64,000 nucleotides of DNA from Marchantia polymorpha subsp. ruderalis (lineage: Eukaryota; Streptophyta; Marchantiopsida; Marchantiales; Marchantiaceae): contig AP031355.1 in assembly GCA_037833965.1 (NCBI GenBank), forward strand, positions 17,757,501 to 17,821,500. The letters are read 5' to 3'. The translations under genes and the position numbers were made by a program. The notes below the pieces were generated by a model, which was given only the letters and a program-made list of their open reading frames with translations, made no database searches and was not told the DNA's origin. Of the stretch, positions 32,932 to 42,067 are shown piece after piece. Each line of letters begins with the position of its first letter. Position 1 is the stretch's first letter.

Positions 32932-33571
32932 TTAGTGGGTGGCGATGGCAATGCTCATTAAATACATGGCCGAACTGGAGTACTGGAACGATACGCCTCC
33001 CTGACTACTGAGCGGTTGGCCATTGTTGACGAGGCAGTCGTTGTAGACCAGGCGAGTAAAGACGAACGGATCGACAGGAGTCGCCCAGGCCCAGGTTCCA
33101 CAAGCCACATGAATGTCGGCCATGGCGCATGCTCCGCACAGGTTCACAATCTGCACGTAGAAAGTTAGAATGCCGCTCGTGGAGCTCACGGGGCCTTGTG
33201 TCAGACTGAGATCCTGCAGTGCGCAGCTCAGAGTTTCGAACAGAAGCTTTCTCACTCCACGAAGGGCACTGCCATTCGGATGAGACGCAGGTACAGCAGA
33301 TCGGTTTCGAGCCAATGGTGCCGGGGCCAGCTCGCGATGGCTGCGGCTCTCATCAGCTGGAACGACCAGCTCTGCCACTGCGGAGTTGGGAAACTCCTGA
33401 TCGTCGAGCTTGAGGCTTTCCAGACCGAGGTTTTGTCGCAATAGCCGAGAACCTTTGGAACCGGAAGAACCCACCCGGAACAGCTGATGAGAGATGCGGC
33501 ATTTGGAAGAGAGCGAGGAACGAGAGCGCAAGAAGAATCGACATGATCAGAGCGGACGATGCAGCGGGCAA
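32932..33571 (-). pseudogene. TPD1-like secreted protein, broken
   Basis: The N-terminus (MSILLALSFLALFQM from about 33544) looks like a signal peptide but is in a different frame from the body. The body reads LSCALQDLSLTQGPVSS, VQIVNLCGACAMADIHVACG, YNDCLVNNGQPLSS and FQYSSSAMYLMS, the TAPETUM DETERMINANT1 pattern of a small apoplastic Cys-rich ligand. In the two short copies the end is NEC-Ser-Arg. Here the Glu codon is TAA, so the last conserved Cys is lost. The frame change could hide an intron, but with the stop I call it a pseudogene. Confidence 0.75.
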
Positions 33572-34258
33572 CTCTGCTGCTCAGTGAAGAGCAGTGGAAA
33601 GATCGTACATGATACCGTGCATGCTCCAGATAATCTCCATGCATGCACGAGAAACCGAGCAGGGATGGAGGAATTTTGTGATTACTTCATGTAAGGTTTG
33701 GAATCATTAAAAGCATATGTTCAAATCCACACGCATAGGGGGAACATGGACAGAAGACATCGCAGAGTGAAGTAACTTTACTCTGCGAGGTTTTCTGAAC
33801 CACCGCCATCGGATATTCAAGAGCCTGAATTGGATGAGTTTCAGAACACGAAAGGCAAAATTAACAAAACTCAATGATGGAGTATTTCAGGTATCGATCC
33901 AATTTATTGCTTCTTTTGAACAGGTTCAGTCTCGGGAGAAACTTACATTTGACAATTCCTGGCCAAAGTCTGGAACCTCTCTGATCTAACCTCTTCGCTC
34001 CAGTTTGCAGCAGTTGTAGAGAATGACGTACATTCTATCCCTACTTTTGGTGGTATGAGTTGTAATGGAGGAGGCTCAAACACCAGAGAAAGGCAAAATC
34101 GTCGTGACTCTACAAATGGAGCTTATTCTGATGTTCTGGAAATGAATAAATGAATTAATCTATTCTATCAATCTGTCACGAATGCTGTGAGACTTAAAGT
34201 CTCCAACCTCTTTCTACTTGGACTGATCTAAAACGTCTCGAGTCTCTGGAAGGACCTA
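33572..34258. other. Peroxidase A downstream region
   Basis: No gene. 33905-34230 aligns with 52745-53070 downstream of peroxidase B (tctctggaacctctct, cagtttgcagcagttgtaga), so the duplicated peroxidase unit extends at least 350 bp past the stop. Confidence 0.65.
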
Positions 34259-35784
34259 TTAATTTACGAACTGACATGTCTTGCGGATTTCACCCTCAGT
34301 GCCAGTGAGTACGCCAAGGTTTCCCATCTTCACCATGCCAGCAGCAAATTCTGTGAAGAAGCTGGAGCCAGGTTTCGAGAATTTGGTGACGACTTTCTTG
34401 CCTACAGGGTTGGTTATGAGGGTGGAGTCGGTAATGAAAATTCCCTTGCCCTGCAGCACATTTTTGTAGTAGGCTCTGTCGAACGTGTTGGCTGTGGAGT
34501 CGATGAAGATTGTGTTGGTCCTGTTACCCTGAGGGCAAAGCTTCTTGAGGAAGACAGCAAAGTTCTTATCCATTGCTGGGTCGGTGTCATTGGCATCATC
34601 CCTTCCCGTGAAGTTGTAGAGATGAGGGAGGATCCCATTGCAGTGAGACTGACCGATAGTGTGTGCACCTGCACAACATGAACACGGCAGCCAGAACAAA
34701 TTTCTGCCATTGACAATCTTGACTTGAAGGTAACCACGTTTATGTTCTGGAGCACAAGAGGATAATGAACTTCACGCAAATTTAGTGCATGCAGCTAAAA
34801 TGACTGAATGCAAAGATTTCAGACCTGAGAGTGTGATCATTTCTCTGGCACCGAACCCCTTGGCGGCAAAGTTAGCAACGAGCCCACTGAAGTTGAGCAC
34901 AGGGAATGGTAGATTTGTGTCAGCCATCAAGGCTGAGGAATTCACTCCATCTCTGCGACCCAAAGCGACGGACCAAGTTGGGCCTCCAACCTGTCAATGC
35001 CACGGAGGCAGAAAGGTTTGTAAGACTTGAATTAGAGTGATCAACAGATGAGACACGAAAATGTATGAACAAACTCCGATATTGAAATTATCAGTCGGGA
35101 GCTAGCAGGATAGAAATTCAAAGTTTGGAGGCTAACCTTGGCAGTGGCATCACGAGCAGCCAGGATGAGTATATCTGCGCAGGACACAACGCCTGGGCAG
35201 AAGTGTTCTAGACCAGCCTTGATTTCATCGATCTCTGCAACTCCTCTGAGGCCGAAGTTGACATGAGCTTCCCTCTCCGCTTGGTTGGTTTCGGTCGAGT
35301 TCAAGAGAACAGAGCCATCGCAGCCCTGGAATCATTCCAGAAACAAAATAACGGCTTCTAAGAGAAAAATATCTTCAGAAGCACTCTATGTTTGCAACAC
35401 TTTCTCTGTACTTATAAAGTGTCGGATAATCTTGTCAAACGAGAACTCTGTTAAACTCCCCGCAGAATATTAACTTTAACGACCTGATCAGAAACTAGTT
35501 GAGATCAATATATACACGAAGGTCTGTGCATGAAGATTTCTTACCCCAACCCAGCAATCATGGAACTGTAACCTGTTGAAGGCACCAGCAAAGTTTCTGT
35601 CCTTCTCGAGGAACTTGGTGACGTAGGCGTCGACGATGGAAGCTGCTTGAGGGCAGCTTTTGTCGTAAAAGTCCTCAGACAGACCAGCTGCGTGGGGACT
35701 CACCGCAGTGCATGCGCATACTGTTGCCAAAAGCACGACGCTCGCCAAAATGGTCTTGCTCAGTAGGACGCTTGTCGAGGCCAT
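34259..35784 (-). CDS. Class III peroxidase A (four exons, intact)
   Basis: Exons at 35545-35784, 35137-35325, 34825-34990 and 34259-34668 (240, 189, 166, 410 bp) have GT-AG junctions and join to 334 codons plus stop. Exon 2/3 sizes and phases match the classical class III layout. An N-terminal hydrophobic signal is followed by [13 protein letters not shown], the distal-His motif RLQFHDC (with [12 protein letters not shown] across the first junction), [11 protein letters not shown] and the proximal-His motif [10 protein letters not shown]. Such enzymes oxidise phenolics with H2O2 in the cell wall. I chose the ATG before ASTSVLL because the signal peptide follows it. B is a close paralogue. 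Confidence 0.92.
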
Positions 35785-36074
35785 CTTTTCCGGCTTGAAC
35801 AGCTGCTTACAAGATAGCACATTAGACAGACAGAGTTGGTAGAGCTATTAAATCACAATTTCCCAACTATTGAAGGCAATTACGGTGGATCAGATGCATC
35901 GGTACGAAATCTTGAACAGAACTATAGCTGCCAAAACTAAACTCACCAGTACGAATACTGAAATCTTAAACACTGTTGCATACGCTACGGTACCTGGTGA
36001 TGGCTGTCGTTGCAATAGAATTCAATTAGGCTCGATGAATGAGCCGGTGATGATATCGTTTTACGGAGTGCTTG

Positions 36075-36082
36075 CATTTATA
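36075..36082 (-). promoter_or_regulatory. TATA box of peroxidase A
   Basis: Minus-strand TATAAATG, conserved at the same relative place upstream of peroxidase B. A conserved AG/GTACC donor-like site (GT at 35993-35992) and an acceptor-like AG before the start codon suggest a 5'-UTR intron. This is inferred, not shown. Confidence 0.6.
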
Positions 36083-37996
36083 CTCCTCCTCCTCCAACAA
36101 AGCTGCAGGATCGGGCTAGCCATGATCTGCCTGATGCATGGCTTCGGCGGAATCTGGAGTAACAACTGGCCTCAATAGTGGCTATGGCGTGAAAGTCCAA
36201 ATCTCCAGTCAAGTGGGGTAGGAACTTTCAAAAGAATAAGATGTACAAATGTAACCTTCGACATATTGTGACTAGAATTTGAGTTTAAGTTTGTGCAGTC
36301 TGTATGTTACAGGGTCATTAAGTGCTGCCCAGTTATGCAGAAAGTTTCCATGTTTGATTGGCTTACGCGAAGATATCTTCGCGTAAGCCAATCTTCAAGT
36401 CCCTATGACTACAAAGAAGGGCCGATCTTTTCTAAATTAGAATGGCAAACACAATCATTTCTTGAATGGCTGCCGGTGACAGTAATAATTTCTTTCGTGA
36501 TGATGATTGTCGAGATGACAATAAGGGCCTGAATGTAAATTATCGATAACACCAAGAAAATGAGAATGATAGGTTCCTAAGTAAAGATAAGAGTCAACCT
36601 TTCCAGGTTTGCAGAGGCTAAAACATTCTCCAATGCAATAGAAATCTCAGAAAGTTAGTTGGCTCTTGGCAGTTGGAATCAAGGTTGTACTATAATATGT
36701 GTTCGGGTGATAAAGTCTCAGTTTCCGGAACAAAAGCTAAGAGCTTTAAAGCGTGTGTTATACTGAGTTTAGTGTTGTTTACACCCATTCCACAAGAAGC
36801 AAAACTTTACTTAAAACACTGAAAAACACTTCAGAACCTTCAACCTGCCCCATTGAGTTCATGAAGTTTGCTGATAACTACCCGAATATTGTATACAATG
36901 AGTAAAATGATCAAATCTTTTGCATTGGGTTGCCAATGAGGATTCTGCAAGTTTCTCCTTGCGATTATATCATTTTGATCACTTCAAACTCTGTCCGTTA
37001 TGTATATTTATGCAGTATAGGATCACTGTTCTTCATGGAGTGTTCTTTGCTACTTTCTCGCCTGCAAATATGGCACGAGGTGGGTCAAGTGAAGATGTCT
37101 ACCATCAAGTACAGAGCAAAATGGCTCGTAAGCCAATCTACTCATGATCTTGCTGCCCCATCTTGACAATTTACAATTATTTTTGTATTCCATGCAAGAA
37201 TAAAGAATTTTACCATCCGTACGAAGAACAAACAGGTTACAGAAGAATCAGAACTTGCTTCAGCACACTGAAGCAAGGTCCAAGTCGAACTTGTTGTGAC
37301 GCTAAACCCCCAATTTCATCTTCTCACTGTTCCAACGTTGAGAGAATATTTGACTTCTACAGATTCATGTCCAGCTGACTTTCCTCCGACATCTTCGTTT
37401 CCTGATATGATGATATTATAAAAGGTAGTACAATTGCTCCTGAATGGTGATACCAGTCGCATGATGCCGCACCTAAAGCTCAAACATCGTGCCTTGGTCC
37501 GAAGTACCAGTCCCGGTGCACAGCATCTCTTACAACTTATATTCTTGCGATAATGGACTGTTGGGAATGTGGGTTCGCGAGTAGTATGCGTCTTGACCGG
37601 TTATGAGTAAGATTCTGACAGGTAAGAATTCATACAGATCGTGATGTTTCTTGTGCGACACGAGCGTGCACATGAGAACCTGCAGTAAGCATGGGATCAA
37701 GCGGCTGCTGGTAACAAGAAGATTAATGCAGCGAGGGTCCACTGATTTGCATCTGGCTGGGACGGCCATGCACGCAGAGTACTCTAGCTGGATACAGCTA
37801 CAGCTGTGCCGCGTGGTGGACATCAATGACATTCGATGGATGGTGTGCTGGTACCATTGAATGGCTGAGTAGCGTGAAAGTCTATCGGAATCGAAAGTGA
37901 GTTGGGACTGTGCAGACTAGTGATTACTCTAGCACTAGGTGTTGGTTCGGGACAGAAACCGACAGGCGTCAGCGACACGAAGAAAAGTGCATTAGT
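36083..37996. other. Upstream part of peroxidase unit A
   Basis: No gene recognised. Pieces recur upstream of the other peroxidase copies: 37030-37140 resembles 56220-56320, 37660-37800 resembles 61800-61990, and 36395-36440 resembles 63440-63490. They support tandem units of one ancestral layout. Confidence 0.55.
36356..36393. repeat. 38-bp perfect palindrome without spacer
   Basis: GATTGGCTTACGCGAAGAT is followed immediately by its reverse complement. The flanking bases do not pair. Confidence 0.95.
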
Positions 37997-38001
37997 TACT
38001 G
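37997..38001. repeat. Target site duplication of the giant LTR, left (TACTG)
   Basis: Identical to 51243-51247, directly outside TGTGGTACCC and TTATTACA ends. Confidence 0.85.
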
Positions 38002-38316
38002 TGTGGTACCCCACTTTTGGCAATTTTGAGGAAATTAAAACATTTTTGGAAAACTGTACCCTGGCAGCATTGTAAATAGCCTCCGGTACATCAAAACAGA
38101 GTGAATCCGGAAGATCGCGGGGATTCTCCAGGGATCTTGTAGAATCTGGGATTTGGGGTGCCGCAGTAAGGACAGGCACCACCCTCCCTGCGAGCTCTGC
38201 AGTTAGGATCTCTACGGCGCAAGGCGCAAAACCCGCCTTCGGAGGTTGCGTCCGCGGCTGTAGGGAAACCCCCGTAATTAGGTCAACCCTCGGGCGCCTT
38301 GACCAAGTTAGGATCC

Positions 38317-38351
38317 CGTTGGAAAGAGCTCGACGCACTGATTCCAACGAG
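38317..38351. repeat. Hairpin module shared with element 1 LTR
   Basis: CGTTGGAA and TTCCAACGAG flank a 17-base centre, with cccaagaacg following, as in the element 1 modules but in this element's sense orientation. Confidence 0.75.
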
Positions 38352-38509
38352 CCCAAGAACGCTTGGAACGGACGAGGACTTAGGGAGTTATCGCTACTGG
38401 AAGAAACGGAGGCGGTCGCCTACGGCGGAAGGAGTTCGCCACCGGCGCGAATTCCGCCTACGCGGAAGGGGGAATCAAGTTTTGTCCTATGCGCGGACGA
38501 AGGCGTTCG

Positions 38510-38901
38510 CCTGTGCACAGGCGAAGTAGGGTTAGGGAAGGCGCGAAGTCCGCCTACGCACAGGCGCTCGCCTGTGCACAGGCGCTTCGGCGTCGGCGGA
38601 AAATCCGCCTTGGGCCCTAGAAATGCGCCTTGTGAGGTAGAAAGTGTACGGCGCCTTCCGCGCCAGCGCGGCGCCGCGTACGTCGGAAGAGCCGCCAGAG
38701 TAATCCAATCGGTACGGACCATGCGGACGGCACGGGTGGATGCGCTCTTGGACGGACGGAGTTGCGGCGGCGGAAGCGCCGACGGAGAGACAAGGAACGG
38801 ACAGACTGGACGGAGACGGCTGACCACGGTCAACGCCTTCCGCGCCAGCGCAGCGCCGCGGACGGAATTCGCCTGCGCACAGGCGAACGCCTGTGCACAG
38901 G
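38510..38901. repeat. CCTGTGCACAGG palindromes in the giant LTR leader
   Basis: Exact copies at 38510, 38571 and 38890, plus variants such as cctgcgcacagg near 38872 and 38947. The same 12-mer is clustered in the element 1 LTR. Confidence 0.9.
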
Positions 38902-39467
38902 AGGATGTTCAAGTTCCGCGCCGGCGGAGAATCCGCCGAGGCTCCTGCCTGCGCACAGGCAGGAGTTGAATTTTGTCCGACATGCGGACACACGCGTCAA
39001 GGCAGAGGGAGATTGGCCGAGGGGCGGTACGAACAAGTGTACCGCGCAAGGCGGAAACTCGCCTTCGGCGCTACGCCCCCATGTCCGCAGGGTGACACGC
39101 TCGCGGAGTTCAAATCCGCCAATTCGAGCGTGAGAGTTTAATCGACGACGGCGGAGCGTGAAGCCGCGCGTGAGAGCGAAGACCGTTCCAGCGTACAGCC
39201 GGCGCGGCCTTCAAGTGAGACGTTCTTCACGACCAAGAGCCGACCATGACCTTCGATCGGGCGGCGGAGAACGTCCCATTCTTGAATTCGCGATTCCAAT
39301 CTCTTGTGCGCGCTGCGCGCATCCATCTGCTGGCTGCGGAACACTCTTGACGTCGTCGCACAGGAGATTTCTTGTTGATTGAGGGAGAAGTGAGTGCGCG
39401 TGATTTGGAATTGAGGGCGATTAGAGTTTGCCGAGAGAGAAAGAAGCGCAGGCAGTGCGGAAGTAGA

Positions 39468-40801
39468 ATGAGCGGGCGAGCGAACCCCAGGAACGCAATG
39501 ACGAGACCGAGCAGATTGCGGATGGTGCCACTTCGCCTGCCGCAGAACGGGCTGCGCGCTTTCGAGGAGCGCTTAATAGCAAGAAAGCTCGATTTCTTGC
39601 TATGGGGATGGAATTACATCTGTGCGAATATGGTGCGCGAGTGGCTAGAGCCACAGGGACCACCCTCGCGCGGATTGCGTCCGCATGTTGATCGGTGGAC
39701 AGTCCAAGATTGGGCGCAGGCGTTGGGAAGATGTGCTGGCATGCCAGGGCATCTCCTTTTCGACAGTGAGAGTATCAAGGTGACCAAGCAAGAAGAGGCG
39801 CAATTTGTGGAGCTGTTCAAGACCGGGAGGTCTACCAAGAATGGGTACAGGACCCGTGATTACAAGGATCGATTTCGCCGGACTTTGTCCGCGGCGCTGA
39901 TGCAATTACTGCAGCCGCACCGCGCCTGCTACATCACATTGTGGCAGGTCTCTTTTGTGGAGTGCGTCATCGAGGGAACTCCAATTCACTGGGCGAGCAT
40001 CCTGCACAGGGTGATGCGACAGCACGCGTTTGAGGAGAAGGGGGGAACTCTAAACCATCTTTCTCCTTTCCTCATCAATTTTTATCGACAGCGGAATTGT
40101 TTGACAGCGGCGGAGCTTGAACATTTTCCGCCATTGTCCATCGACCATCCCGGGAAGTATGTGCGGGAGAACGAGGTCGATACTGATGCAGAGGAGTCAC
40201 CGACTTCGACCCCATCAAGACGGAGGGACGAAGGGAGACACACTCCTGCAGCGCGAGTGCCGCGGAAGCGGCGATGGAGGGAAGAGTCTGAAGAGGAGCA
40301 GCATCAAGAACCCTCTGCTCCCATTCGACCGCGGCCGCTGTGCGAGCCATACAGCCGGCCGAAGCAGAAGGCACGCAGACTGGTGTTGCCAGCTGACAGT
40401 GCAGACACGGCGACGATTGCGACGGAGATAGGAAGTGCGTCGCCAGAGAGGCGAGAGGAAGCGCGGACGACCGCAGGAGCAACGGGCCACGCTGCAACCT
40501 CGTCGGGAGAGAGGCCGCCTACGGGCCAAGGGCCTCCGGAGTTACCACGTGCGATGCGGACAGATGTTCCGTTTGCGCACAGGCGAACCTCCGCGGACGG
40601 ACGAGCCTCCGCGGACCGGCGAACACAAGTGGACGTGGATCTACGCTTACGCGTGGGAAGGAGCAGTCCGCCTGTGCACAGGCGCTCGCCTGTGCACAGG
40701 ACACCTCCACACGTGCCGCCTGTGCACAGGCAAGAATCACCCCCGTTCCAACGTAGGAAGGGGAAGGAGCCGGCGGAAGAACCGCCTACGAGACACCGGC
40801 T
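39468..40801 (+). CDS. Giant LTR ORF, 5' part (interrupted by element 2)
   Basis: The frame is open from 39372 and the first ATG is at 39468 (MSGRANPRNAM). Residues ~15-220 look globular (WTVQDWAQALGRCAGMPGH, RACYITLWQVSFVECVIEGTPIHW). A charged and Pro/Ser-rich region follows. It contains repeated P-V-H-R units, three of them encoded by the CCTGTGCACAGG palindrome. Element 2 cuts the frame at 40801, after which LTR codons add a short artificial tail. The architecture recalls plant 'gypsy-type putative transposase' proteins, tentatively. Function unknown. Confidence 0.65.
40671..40730. repeat. Three CCTGTGCACAGG palindromes inside the ORF
   Basis: Exact copies at 40671, 40689 and 40719. In frame each contributes Pro-Val-His-Arg. 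Confidence 0.93.
40798..40801. repeat. Candidate 4-bp duplication of element 2, left (GGCT)
   Basis: Compare GGCC at 48664-48667: three of four bases match. A 5-bp duplication does not fit (CGGCT against GGCCC). Confidence 0.4.
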
Positions 40802-41660
40802 TGCAACCTCCGGGCTGACTCTCACTCAGGTTTACCTCTGATGGCTTTGTGGTAGCGCATCATGATTCTAGAAGACTAGGATTCATACTCTCACTCTTGT
40901 CCCAAACACCTTCTCTCATACACTCTCATGTATCACTCCAACTCACACTCAAACTCTCCTCACATCGCCCTCTTCACATAATCTCAAACACACGTCGATA
41001 CTCCAAGATACTCAAAAACTTCACTCCTTCATTACTGAAACAAGTCCTCACACATGACTCTCCAAACTTGCTTGAGAGGTGCTACTCTACCTCTCTATTT
41101 ATACTATTTGAGAAGTTACCATAGTAACATGTGGTAATTTCTCCTAACTTACTTTTACCTAGGTAAGTTTGACTAACCTTCTCTACGTGGCAACATGCCA
41201 TTGGCCTACCTAAACCTTCTAGAAGCTTCCGGAATCCAAGGTTGAGGTGGCGACATGCCATTGGAAGCTTTTAAACTTCTACAAGCTTCCTAGCCACTAA
41301 GTCAACATTAGACTTAGTCTAGCCAATCATCTTTCATACATTTAGCCAAACCAATCAAATCCAAGCTTCTAGTCAAATATCTAATCCCTTGGAATCTAGA
41401 ACTTTTGTATAAGACAAAATAGAAGGGCTCACTCCTTGTAAAAGACAAAATAGAAGTGCTCACTCCATTCTTCTAGAACTCCGCTAATTATTCCGCCAAC
41501 TATAAACATTGTAGCTAAACTTAGTCATGACTAGATAAACTTAGTTATAACTAACTAGTTTAGTCATAACTAGCTAGTCTTAGCTATGCCTTGGCTAATC
41601 ATCCTTATTCCCTTGACCACTTCTAAGACTTAGTACATATGTGCAACACCCGGTCTTACA
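40802..41660 (-). mobile_element. Element 2 3' LTR
   Basis: 859 bp, minus sense TGTAAGACCGGG to GGAGGTTGCA. U3 has two tandem copies of a ~31-bp unit (gacaaaatagaag.gctcactcc) and two ~50-bp units (gacatgccattgg..caagcttcc). The TATA box GTATAAATAG is at 41104-41095 (minus). Confidence 0.93.
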
Positions 41661-41673
41661 TTTACCCCCGGAC
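41661..41673 (-). promoter_or_regulatory. Element 2 polypurine tract
   Basis: Minus-strand GTCCGGGGGTAAA abuts the 3' LTR. It is the expected primer for plus-strand DNA, although the purine run is short (GGGGG, then TAAA). Confidence 0.6.
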
Positions 41674-41683
41674 CAAGATTTCA

Positions 41684-42067
41684 CTACGCCCTCGGAGTGA
41701 AAGAATCTGATCTTCGATGGAATAACTTCAACTTGTCGTGGTTGACTCGATCGAAGTGACGTCCTCCTAACTCCTTGATGTCATAAGTGAAATTTCCCCA
41801 CACCTTCTCAACTATGAAAGGTCCAAAATACTTAGGAAGAAACTTTTTCCTAGCTCTCTTGTATCTAATTGCATCAAAGAGCATCACCCAATCACCTTCC
41901 TTGAACGGTTTCAAGTTCTGGTTTCCACTTCGTTTGTCGTGATACTTCTTCTGCAACTGTTGAGCCCGCTCCACTCGTACCATGGCTAGTGCTCGAGCTT
42001 CCTCCAACTCCATCAATTGTTGTTGGCGAGACTTGATGGCTTCTGCTCCATTTGATTTCTTCAACCT
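41684..42067 (-). pseudogene. Element 2 integrase C-terminal part, cut off by a stop
   Basis: It is in the same frame as gag-pol, directly after TAA at 42070-42068. It holds the EGDWVMLFDA segment and the GPY/F module (KYFGPFIVEKV), which helps integrase contact DNA and chromatin. A CAA-to-TAA change would explain the stop. If real in the living element, integrase lacks this module. Confidence 0.85.

Larger units (their letters stand above)
28973..33089. repeat. Duplicated block B (~4.1 kb)
   Basis: Direct copy of block A. It keeps a longer TPD1-like gene body at its right edge (to 33571) and has ~88 extra bases at 30430-30520 (polypyrimidine text, ttttgaccctctgg; a reverse-complement relative is near 57205-57240). 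Confidence 0.9.

Noticed and set aside
33252-33644. 130-codon minus-strand frame as the TPD1-like protein
   Set aside because: The family cysteines and the YNDCLVNNG motif are in a different frame; this frame is a shadow.
38071-38080. TGTAAATAG as the start of the giant LTR
   Set aside because: Similarity to the other copy continues about 70 bases further upstream to TGTGGTACCCC at 38002, where the TACTG duplication also fits.
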